DNA of 32,181 bases, taken from the NCBI GenBank assembly GCA_022800665.1, contig JAAWQS010000031.1, positions 1-32,181 on the forward strand, written 5' to 3'. Made by a program: the position numbers and the translations under genes. The first letter of the stretch is position 1. Every line of letters begins with the position of its first letter. The notes under the pieces were generated by a model, which saw only the letters and a program-made list of their open reading frames with translations, was not told where the DNA came from and made no database searches. This document shows, piece by piece, positions 1 through 6,137 of this stretch. Source of the stretch: Oscillospiraceae bacterium (GTDB lineage: Bacteria > Bacillota > Clostridia > Oscillospirales > Oscillospiraceae).

Positions 1-51
1 AGCATTTGCTACGCCAGCCCCTATTATAACAGTCTTTCCGCCGTTTTTCAA
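1..51 (-). CDS. Possible 5' end of a Rossmann-fold (FAD/NAD-binding) protein, cut by the window edge
   Basis: Seventeen open codons run off the left edge. Read from a TTG at 51 they give a peptide with the core TVIIGAGVANA, which looks like the beta-alpha-beta dinucleotide-binding fingerprint (GxGxxx) at the N-terminus of flavoprotein or NAD(P)-dependent oxidoreductases. A stop codon lies two codons upstream, so TTG would be the start. The only GGAG is about 16 bases upstream, which is too far to be convincing. An ATG in another frame at about 66 is also open to the edge but encodes nothing recognisable. The call rests on the motif alone. Confidence 0.25.
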   Translation of the reverse strand, partial: MKNGGKTVIIGAGVANA

Positions 52-122
52 TAGCTATTTCTCTCATCTCCTACTACGGAGGACTGTCTGTTTCGCAATA
101 CGGGGTTTGTGTCTGTACATAT

Positions 123-157
123 GCGGTGTGGGGTAATTATATCCTGCACCGCTTTTT
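123..157 (+). terminator. Terminator-like hairpin with T5 tract
   Basis: GCGGTG (123-128) pairs with CACCGC (147-152) and is followed directly by TTTTT. No plus-strand gene is visible upstream, so it either ends a short transcript from beyond the edge or attenuates the leader of the small ORF at 274. The complementary strand carries a TATAAT inside the loop (136-141) but no good -35. Confidence 0.45.
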
Positions 158-179
158 GTTTGTCTCGGCGGGAATCGGT

Positions 180-217
180 CCGGCGGGACGCGGGCGTAAA
201 CGCCCGCTCCCGTCCGG
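180..217 (+). other. Long GC-rich hairpin upstream of the small ORF
   Basis: CGGGA (184-188), one bulged C and GCGGGCG (190-196) pair with CGCCCGC (201-207) and TCCCG (208-212) around a TAAA loop. CCGG at 180-183 and 214-217 can extend the stem. A second small hairpin, TACGG/CCGTA, occupies 245-260 just before the ribosome binding site. The function is unknown. It has no T tract, so it is not a terminator. Confidence 0.4.
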
Positions 218-273
218 GGCCAACCCGGCGAGATTTTGTGTCCATACGGAAAAAGCCGTAGGGAAGGAGAAGT

Positions 274-459
274 ATGGTAGACTACAAAAAAATGTATCTG
301 ACACTGTTCAACGCCACGGAGGATGCAATCAATACCCTGGAGAATGTCAGACAGTCTCTCATCCAGGCCCAGCGGGAATGCGAGGAGCTGTATGTATCCG
401 AACCGGCGCAGGAAAAAGAGTCGGAGAGCGGCGGAATGGCCGCGCCAGCTGCTACGTGA
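274..459 (+). CDS. Small conserved-type hypothetical protein, 61 aa
   Basis: The ATG follows a good Shine-Dalgarno (gaaggag) at about 6 bases. The product starts MVDYKKMYLTLFNATEDAIN, a predicted amphipathic helix of about 45 residues (hydrophobic residues spaced 3-4 apart), followed by a low-complexity Glu/Ser/Ala tail. The general pattern (DYKKMYL.LFN..TDAI) resembles short helical ORFs that I associate with Clostridia and their phages, but I know no function and this was not searched. It is monocistronic: structured leader upstream, clear terminator at 474-507 downstream. The tail after about residue 45 looks unconstrained. Confidence 0.55.
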   Translation: MVDYKKMYLTLFNATEDAINTLENVRQSLIQAQRECEELYVSEPAQEKESESGGMAAPAAT

Positions 460-473
460 ATACAGACCAAAAG

Positions 474-507
474 GGAGGGTACCGGTTTTTCGCCGGTATC
501 CTCCTTC
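474..507 (+). terminator. Rho-independent terminator after the 61-aa ORF
   Basis: GGAGGGTACCGG (474-485) pairs with CCGGTATCCTCC (493-504), 12 bp with one G-U pair, and is followed by TTCTCT. It separates the small ORF from the hydroxylase transcription unit. Confidence 0.7.
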
Positions 508-591
508 TCTATCGGGTCTGCCCGCACATCCGCTCAGGCAGCAAGTTTCTCAGCCGGGCAAAAAATTGTCAGCGTACACAGCAAAAAGAGC

Positions 592-620
592 TTGCGTTTC
601 CCCCGAAAACAAGTTATGAT
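592..620 (+). promoter_or_regulatory. Sigma-A-type promoter of the molybdenum hydroxylase
   Basis: TTGCGT (592-597), a 17-base spacer and TATGAT (615-620). The predicted start is near 627, giving a leader of about 75 bases before the ATG at 701. The -35 element begins a TTGCGTT whose inverted copy AACGCAA lies at 657-663, bracketing the promoter and the palindrome at 632-647. Confidence 0.6.
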
Positions 621-631
621 ATACTAAAAGA

Positions 632-647
632 TTTTTAGGTCTAAAAA
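632..647. promoter_or_regulatory. Candidate operator palindrome just after the hydroxylase start site
   Basis: TTTTTAG-GT-CTAAAAA is a perfect 7+7 inverted repeat with a 2-base centre, starting about 5 bases after the predicted transcription start. The position suits a repressor site. As RNA the stem would be A/U-rich and weak with a 2-base loop, which argues for a DNA site. No regulator gene is adjacent. Confidence 0.4.
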
Positions 648-700
648 TTTTTTGTGAACGCAAAAAGAAATACAGACGGCTGCAGAAAGGAGCCCAAGAC

Positions 701-3259
701 ATGGCTGCATTTACGGTGAACGGCAAGGCCGTTTCTACGGAGAAAAATCAGAAGCTGATCCGTTTCCTGCGGGACGAACTGCGCCTCACCTCTGTCAAGG
801 ACGGATGCAGCGAGGGAGCCTGCGGTACCTGCACGGTCCTCATTGACGGCAAAGCCGTCCGGGCCTGCGTCTTTACCACAGACAAGGTGGACGGCAAGAA
901 CATTCTGACCGTGGAGGGCCTCAGCGCATTTGAGAAGGATGCCTATACCTACGGTTTTGGAGAAGCCGGAGCAGTCCAGTGCGGCTTCTGCATTCCGGGG
1001 ATGGTCATGGCCTCCAAAGCGCTGCTGGACCAGAATCCGGACCCCACGGAGGATGAAATCAAAAACGCCCTGCGGACCAACGTCTGCCGCTGTACGGGAT
1101 ATGTAAAAATCATTGAGGGCGTGCGCCTGACGGCAAAAATTCTCCGGGAGGGCCGCCTGCCGGAGGATGCGGGCCAACGGGAGTGGAAGCTGGGGGCCAA
1201 GGTCCACCGGGTGGATACGGCAGAGAAGGTCCAGGGGACGGGGCTGTATCCAGACGACGTGTATATGGAGGGGATGCTCTACGCCTCCGCTGTCCGTTCC
1301 GCCCACCCGCGGGCGATTGTCCGAGCTATTCACACCGGCGAGGCCCTGTCCCTGCCGGGCGTGGCGGGCGTGTTCACGGCGGCGGATATCCCCGGCGAAA
1401 ATAAGGTGGGCCACCTGGTAAAAGATTGGGATACCATGATCCCTGTGGGCGGTATGACCCACTACCTGGGCGACGCCATCTGCATTGTGGCCGCTGAGTC
1501 GCCGGAAATTCTGGAAAAAGCCAAGCGTATGGTTCAGGTGGAGTACGAGGCGCTCCAGCCGGTCCGTTCGCCGCAGGAGGCCATGGCCTACGACGCGCCC
1601 CTTGTCCACCGCTCCGGCAACCTGCTGGCGCACAAGCACATCCAGCGCGGCAACGCTGCCCTGGCCATTGCCCGGTCGAAGCATGTGCTCACACGGCAGT
1701 TCACCACCCCGTACACAGAACACGCCTTTCTGGAGCCGGAGTGCGCCGTGGCCTATCCGGACGGGGACGGGGTGATGATTCTGTCCACGGACCAGGGCGC
1801 CTACGATACCCAGCATGAGACGGCCCCTATGCTGGGACTGCCTCCGGAGAAGGTGCGCGTAAAAAATATGCTGGTGGGCGGCGGCTTCGGCGGCAAGGAG
1901 GATGTGACGGTCCAGCATCATGCCGCTCTGGTGGCATACCTCACCCAGCGGCCTGTCAAGTGCAAGCTCAGCCGTGCCGAGAGCCTGCTCATCCACCCCA
2001 AACGGCACCCCATGGAGATGGAGTTTTCCATCGGCTGCGATGAGAACGGCCTCATCCAGGGCGTGGCGGCCAATGTCATTGCGGATACCGGAGCCTATGC
2101 GTCTCTGGGCGGACCGGTGCTGGAGCGGGCCTGCACCCACGCATCAGGACCCTATCACTACGAAAATTTCCAGATCGACGGCTACGCCTACTACACCAAC
2201 AATCCCCCTGCCGGAGCCTTCCGGGGGTTCGGCGTGACCCAGACCTGCTTCTGTATTGAGACCCTGCTCAACGAGATGGCGGATATCGTGGGCATCTCCC
2301 CCTGGGAAATCCGCTACCGCAACGCCATCCGTCCTGGCGAGGCGCTGCCCAACGGCCAGATTGTTGGTCCGGAGACGGGACTGGCGGAGACCCTGGAGGC
2401 GGTGAAGCCCTACTATGACGCGGCCAAATACGCTGGCTTGGCCTGCGCCATGAAGAATGCCGGGGTTGGGGTGGGCATCCCGGACACCGGGCGGTGCCGT
2501 CTGGTGGTGGAGGACGGAAAGGTCCATATCCAGGCGGGCGCGTCCTGCATCGGCCAGGGGCTGGGGACCGTGCTGACGCAGATGTGCTGCGGCCAGCTGC
2601 ATCTGTCCAGGGAGGATGTGGTCTATGAGCGGGCCAACACCTTTGAGGCTCCGGATTCCGGTACCACCTCCGGCTCCCGGCAGACCCTGATTACCGGCGA
2701 AGCCTGCCGCCGGGCCTGCGAGGCGCTGAAAAAGGCGTTGGAGGGGAAACGGCTGTCCGAGCTCAACGGCACAGAATACTATGGCGAGTATTTAGCCAAG
2801 ACCGACCCCCTGGGCGCACCGGTACCCAACCCTGTCAGCCATGTAGCCTACGGCTACGCCACGCATTTGTGCGTGGTGGGGGAGGACGGAAAAATTGAGC
2901 TTCTGGCGGCGGCCCACGATGTGGGCAAGGCGGTCAACCCAACCTCCTGCGAGGGCCAGATCGAGGGCGGCGTGGTCATGGGCATGGGATTCGCCCTGAC
3001 GGAGAATTACCCGCTGACGGATTGCAGGCCAACGGCAAAATTCGGGACGCTGGGGCTGTTCAAGGCCAACCAAATCCCGGAGATCAAGGCTATCATTGTA
3101 GAGAAGCCGGGCCTGGACGTGGCCTGCGGAGCCATCGGCATCGGGGAGATCACCTCCATCCCCACCGCCCCCGCCATCGCGGACGCCTACTACCGCTACG
3201 ACGGCAAGCGGCGGTACAGTCTGCCCCTGGAGGGGACGCCCTACAGCAGAAAGAAATGA
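701..3259 (+). CDS. Xanthine dehydrogenase-type molybdenum hydroxylase, fused iron-sulfur and molybdopterin subunits (probably the selenium-dependent class)
   Basis: An 852-residue cytoplasmic enzyme that hydroxylates a purine or other N-heterocycle. Residues 1-55 form a plant-ferredoxin-like [2Fe-2S] domain (C36, C41, C44, C56). The second [2Fe-2S] domain has C94, C97, C129 and C131. The rest is the two-part molybdopterin domain with GGGFGGKED, AFRGFGVTQ, GQGLG and a C-terminal GAIGIGE carrying the expected catalytic Glu. There is no FAD subunit in the chain or next door. Fused enzymes of about 850 residues without FAD are typical of the clostridial selenium-dependent xanthine dehydrogenase family, in which selenium is a labile ligand rather than selenocysteine; no in-frame TGA is seen. 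The ATG has a clear SD (aaaggag). The stop overlaps the next gene (ATGA). The substrate could be xanthine or a related heterocycle. Confidence 0.88.
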   Translation: MAAFTVNGKAVSTEKNQKLIRFLRDELRLTSVKDGCSEGACGTCTVLIDGKAVRACVFTTDKVDGKNILTVEGLSAFEKDAYTYGFGEAGAVQCGFCIPGMVMASKALLDQNPDPTEDEIKNALRTNVCRCTGYVKIIEGVRLTAKILREGRLPEDAGQREWKLGAKVHRVDTAEKVQGTGLYPDDVYMEGMLYASAVRSAHPRAIVRAIHTGEALSLPGVAGVFTAADIPGENKVGHLVKDWDTMIPVGGMTHYLGDAICIVAAESPEILEKAKRMVQVEYEALQPVRSPQEAMAYDAPLVHRSGNLLAHKHIQRGNAALAIARSKHVLTRQFTTPYTEHAFLEPECAVAYPDGDGVMILSTDQGAYDTQHETAPMLGLPPEKVRVKNMLVGGGFGGKEDVTVQHHAALVAYLTQRPVKCKLSRAESLLIHPKRHPMEMEFSIGCDENGLIQGVAANVIADTGAYASLGGPVLERACTHASGPYHYENFQIDGYAYYTNNPPAGAFRGFGVTQTCFCIETLLNEMADIVGISPWEIRYRNAIRPGEALPNGQIVGPETGLAETLEAVKPYYDAAKYAGLACAMKNAGVGVGIPDTGRCRLVVEDGKVHIQAGASCIGQGLGTVLTQMCCGQLHLSREDVVYERANTFEAPDSGTTSGSRQTLITGEACRRACEALKKALEGKRLSELNGTEYYGEYLAKTDPLGAPVPNPVSHVAYGYATHLCVVGEDGKIELLAAAHDVGKAVNPTSCEGQIEGGVVMGMGFALTENYPLTDCRPTAKFGTLGLFKANQIPEIKAIIVEKPGLDVACGAIGIGEITSIPTAPAIADAYYRYDGKRRYSLPLEGTPYSRKK

Positions 3260-3798
3260 GGAAAACTGTGACCCACACCTTGATTACCGGTCCCCGCGGC
3301 GTGGGGAAGAGCTTCCTGATCCGGCGGGTCCTGGAACAGCTGGGACGCCCTGTCTACGGCTTTGAAACAAAAAAGGAGGGCGCGGCCAGTCCGGCAGCGC
3401 CGGGTGCGCCCCTCTATCTCTACCCCCTGGGAGGCCGTCAGACAGAAAAATTCCTGCTGGGCTGCTGTGGAGAATGCGGGGTACGCCCCGGCTCTTTTGA
3501 CCGCTTTGCGCCTCTGCTCCTGCGTCCGGTCCCGGAGAACGGGGTGATCGTCTTTGATGAGCTGGGATTCATGGAGGCCCAGGAGAAGCAGTTCTGCGCG
3601 GCGGTCCTGTCCCGGCTGGACGGCGATATCCCGGTGATTGCCGCTGTGAAGGACAGGGCGGTCCCTTTCCTGGAACGTGTGCGGTCCCATCCCCGCTGCC
3701 GCTGCTTTTCGGTCACGGCGGAAAACCGTGACGCGCTCTTTCAAGAAGTCCTGCGCTTTGTGCGGGAACAGGCGGGGGAGGACCGCAGAACGCTTTGA
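3256..3798 (+). CDS. P-loop nucleoside-triphosphatase (NTPase_1/THEP1-like)
   Basis: A 180-residue protein with Walker A GPRGVGKS near the N-terminus (residues 12-19) followed by a substrate-loop segment GFETKKE. A Walker-B-like strand VIVFDELGFME lies near residues 96-106. This order is that of the THEP1/NTPase_1 family, small P-loop proteins that hydrolyse NTPs in vitro and have unclear roles. The ATG overlaps the hydroxylase stop in ATGA, so the two are translationally coupled. NTPases of this kind are plausible helpers in cofactor maturation or insertion for molybdenum hydroxylases; that role is inferred from context only. A longer reading frame extends upstream into the hydroxylase, but the overlapping ATG is the natural start. 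Confidence 0.75.
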   Translation: MRKTVTHTLITGPRGVGKSFLIRRVLEQLGRPVYGFETKKEGAASPAAPGAPLYLYPLGGRQTEKFLLGCCGECGVRPGSFDRFAPLLLRPVPENGVIVFDELGFMEAQEKQFCAAVLSRLDGDIPVIAAVKDRAVPFLERVRSHPRCRCFSVTAENRDALFQEVLRFVREQAGEDRRTL

Positions 3799-3897
3799 GC
3801 CCCCGCTCGATCCATATGTTTGTCCTGCCCGCCGCATGTCCGGATTGCCCCATCGCAGGGCAGGAAAAAGATCTTCTGAAAAATTTCTCCAAAGCCT

Positions 3898-3927
3898 GCA
3901 TAAAACCCCTCCCGGCGGCGCACAATG
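3898..3927 (+). promoter_or_regulatory. Sigma-F-like (forespore) promoter of spoIIQ
   Basis: GCATA (3898-3902), 15 bases, then GCGCACAATG (3918-3927) fits the sigma-F consensus GYATA-N15-GGnnAnAnTR with one mismatch. spoIIQ is a sigma-F gene in Bacillus subtilis, so element and gene identity support each other. The predicted leader to the ATG at 4003 is about 70 bases and contains the two inverted repeats at 3933-3979. Confidence 0.55.
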
Positions 3928-3932
3928 TGGCT

Positions 3933-3979
3933 AGAGACGAAACTCGTCTCTGCTCAAACAACAGCCGCCTGCAGGCGGC
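3933..3979 (+). other. Two perfect inverted repeats in the spoIIQ leader
   Basis: AGAGACGA-AAC-TCGTCTCT (3933-3951) is an 8-bp stem with a 3-base loop. GCCGCCTGCAGGCGGC (3964-3979) is a 16-base perfect palindrome. Neither is followed by a T tract. The first begins near the predicted transcription start, so it could stabilise the mRNA 5' end. The second ends 9 bases before the SD (aaaggaag). Confidence 0.5.
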
Positions 3980-4002
3980 AGGATGATGAAAGGAAGAATC
4001 GT

Positions 4003-4749
4003 ATGGACAACAGAGGTAAGCGGCAGGCTTCCTCCATTTTCGGCGGCATGGGCTTCTACATAGCCCTGCTCGTCTGCGTACTCGCAGCCGGAGTGGTTGG
4101 CTATTTCGCCCTGCTGAACGACAACGAAGCGACTCCCGAACCGGAAGACACCCATCTGGTAGTGGACCAGCCGGTCCAAGGCCCTGTACAGAGCGTATCC
4201 AAGCCGGCGGCGGAGCCGGCAAAGCCCGTCATCTCACAGGAACCCGTGGCAGTGGACAAGCCCTTGCCCACGAAGGCGCAGGCCGTGCCTGACGCCCACG
4301 ATGAAGCTGCCGCTCCGGCCCCTGCCGCAGCGGCGGAACCCCAGCCTGTACAGGCCCCGGTGGTAGGCGAGACCGTAGCGGTATTCTCTGCGGACCAGCT
4401 GGCCTACGACCCCACCTTAGGGGACTGGCGCATCCATGACGGTATTGACATCAAGGCCGCTGCAGGCGACGCTGTCACTGCCGCAGCCGCCGGGACGGTC
4501 CTCACGGTTGAAAACGACGGACGGCTGGGTACCACCGTGACGGTGGACCACAACAACGGCTATGTGACCACCTACGCCAGTTTGCAGGAGGACGTACCGG
4601 TGCTGGCTGGGGACGAGGTGGAGGCAGGCACAGTGCTGGGCACGGTGGGCAACACATCCCTGTCCGAAGCGGGGATCGGCGCACACCTCCACTTCAGCGT
4701 CACCAAGGACGGACTGCCGGTTGATCCCGCAGAATATCTCAGCGAATAA
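4003..4749 (+). CDS. spoIIQ: SpoIIQ-type LytM/M23 domain membrane protein
   Basis: 248 residues: a short cytoplasmic N-terminus, one membrane helix at about 16-38, a Pro/Ala/Val-rich linker of about 85 residues, then an M23 (LytM) domain from about 130. The zinc-site motifs are complete: HxxxD as H145/D149 and HxH as H228/H230. In B. subtilis SpoIIQ the first His is replaced; here, as in C. difficile, an active endopeptidase fold is possible. SpoIIQ sits in the forespore membrane and pairs with SpoIIIAH across the intermembrane space during engulfment. The ATG at 4003 follows aaaggaag; an upstream in-frame ATG at 3925 lacks an SD and lies inside the promoter. The sigma-F-like promoter and the downstream carboxypeptidase support the call. 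A general envelope M23 peptidase is the alternative. Confidence 0.75.
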   Translation: MDNRGKRQASSIFGGMGFYIALLVCVLAAGVVGYFALLNDNEATPEPEDTHLVVDQPVQGPVQSVSKPAAEPAKPVISQEPVAVDKPLPTKAQAVPDAHDEAAAPAPAAAAEPQPVQAPVVGETVAVFSADQLAYDPTLGDWRIHDGIDIKAAAGDAVTAAAAGTVLTVENDGRLGTTVTVDHNNGYVTTYASLQEDVPVLAGDEVEAGTVLGTVGNTSLSEAGIGAHLHFSVTKDGLPVDPAEYLSE

Positions 4750-4755
4750 TCCAGC

Positions 4756-4795
4756 GCGGCCCTCCCGCCCTTCACCGGCGGAGAGGGCCGCTTTT
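4756..4795 (+). terminator. Rho-independent terminator after spoIIQ
   Basis: GCGGCCCTC (4756-4764) and CCGCC pair with GGCGG and GAGGGCCGC (4783-4791), 14 bp with one bulged A, followed by TTTT. It separates spoIIQ from the carboxypeptidase. Confidence 0.8.
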
Positions 4796-4880
4796 CTGCC
4801 GCAATGGGACCGTCATGTTCGTCCGGAATAGCGCATATGTATGGAGCAAGGCAAGTAAAAAGCAAAGGAAGGATTGCGGT

Positions 4881-6020
4881 ATGAAACGGTTGCTCTCATG
4901 GCTCCTGGCCCTGCTGGCCGCGCTCTCCATCGCCCCTGCCGCCCGTGCGGAGGAGCTGGCTGTATCGGCTCAGGCGTGTATGCTGATGGAAAAGACCACG
5001 GGGCAGGTGCTGTACGCGGTAAACGAACACCAGCAGCTGGAACCGGCCAGCGTGACGAAGGTGATGACCATGCTGCTGGTGATGGAGGCCATCGACTCCG
5101 GGGCGCTGGCCTACGAGGATACGGTCACAGCGTCCGCCTACGCCTGTTCGATGGGCGGGAGCCAGATCTGGCTGAAGGAGAACGAGCAGATGACGGTGGA
5201 GGATATGCTCAAGGCAGTGTGCGTGGTTTCAGCCAATGACTGCAGCGTAGCGTTGGCGGAGCATGTGGCGGGCAGCGCGGAAGCATTTGTGGAGCGGATG
5301 AACCAGCGGGCGGAGGAGCTGGGCATGGCGGACACCCACTTTGAAAATCCCACGGGCTTACCGGCTCCTGGGCATATCACCAGCGCCCATGACATTGCGG
5401 TGATGAGCCGGGAGCTAATTCTCCGCCATCCGGATATCCGCCGCTTCACCACCATCTGGATGGACACCCTGCGGGGCGGTGAGTCGGGGCTGAGCAACAC
5501 CAACAAGCTGATTCGGTTTTATGAAGGCGCAACCGGTTTGAAGACCGGCAGTACCAATGCGGCGCAATACTGTCTCTCCGCCACGGCGGAGCGGAACGGC
5601 ATGGAGCTGATTGCGGTGATTTTGAAGTCCCCCACGTCTCCCCAACGGTTTGAGAGCGCGAAGGTACTGCTTAACTACGGCTTTGCCGCCTACACGCTGG
5701 TGACGGCGGACCCGCCGGAACCGCTGCGGGAGATTCCGGTGACGCTGGGCGACGCCCCGGCGGTAGCGCCCCGCCTGGAGGGAGAGAACACGTTCCTGAC
5801 CACCAAGAGCAAGGCGGCGGGAATCGAGGTACAGGTGGAGCTGGAGGAGGAGCTGGCCGCGCCGGTGGAGGCCGGGCAGCCGGTGGGACGGATGACGGTG
5901 GCCTCCGGCGGCGAGACGCTGGCGTCGATTCCCATTGTGGCGGACCAGGCTGTGGCGCGGCTGACGTACTGGCAGATTTTTCAGCGATGCCTGCGCCTTG
6001 CCTTTTGCGGCGGGGACTGA
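4881..6020 (+). CDS. D-alanyl-D-alanine carboxypeptidase, S11 family (DacF/PBP5-like)
   Basis: 379 residues with an N-terminal signal peptide (MKRLLSWLLALLAALS, cleavage likely after ARA near residue 23). The S11 penicillin-binding motifs are in order: SxxK at S57-K60, SxN at S117-N119 and KTG at K221-G223. A C-terminal beta-rich domain of the PBP5 type follows from about 275. It trims the terminal D-Ala from peptidoglycan stem peptides outside the membrane. The position behind spoIIQ suggests the sporulation paralogue DacF, but paralogues cannot be separated by eye. The ATG at 4881 follows aaaggaagg. No convincing sporulation promoter was found (GCATA at 4832 lacks a matching -10). Confidence 0.88.
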   Translation: MKRLLSWLLALLAALSIAPAARAEELAVSAQACMLMEKTTGQVLYAVNEHQQLEPASVTKVMTMLLVMEAIDSGALAYEDTVTASAYACSMGGSQIWLKENEQMTVEDMLKAVCVVSANDCSVALAEHVAGSAEAFVERMNQRAEELGMADTHFENPTGLPAPGHITSAHDIAVMSRELILRHPDIRRFTTIWMDTLRGGESGLSNTNKLIRFYEGATGLKTGSTNAAQYCLSATAERNGMELIAVILKSPTSPQRFESAKVLLNYGFAAYTLVTADPPEPLREIPVTLGDAPAVAPRLEGENTFLTTKSKAAGIEVQVELEEELAAPVEAGQPVGRMTVASGGETLASIPIVADQAVARLTYWQIFQRCLRLAFCGGD

Positions 6021-6045
6021 TTGCAGCAATCTGAAACAGCGGCAG

Positions 6046-6102
6046 AAAAAATACGCCCTGCTTCCATCTTGCGACACTTTCACAGGATGGAAGCAGGGCG
6101 TA
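6046..6102 (-). terminator. Terminator between the convergent carboxypeptidase and serine hydrolase genes
   Basis: A perfect 17-bp inverted repeat: 6052-6068 with 6086-6102, loop 17 bases. On the minus strand the stem runs into a T tract (6046-6051), so it ends the serine hydrolase transcript. The plus side has the stem but no clear T tract and may still stop carboxypeptidase readthrough. Confidence 0.8.
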
Positions 6103-6137
6103 GGCTGCTTACGGACGGCTCCGCGCGTTTGGCCCTG

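Noticed and set aside
641-2140. Minus-strand open frame antisense to the hydroxylase
   Set aside because: Composition typical of antisense frames in GC-rich genes, no SD and no recognisable motif.
4832-4861. Second sigma-F promoter before the carboxypeptidase
   Set aside because: GCATA is present, but the bases at the -10 position lack the GG and the final T.
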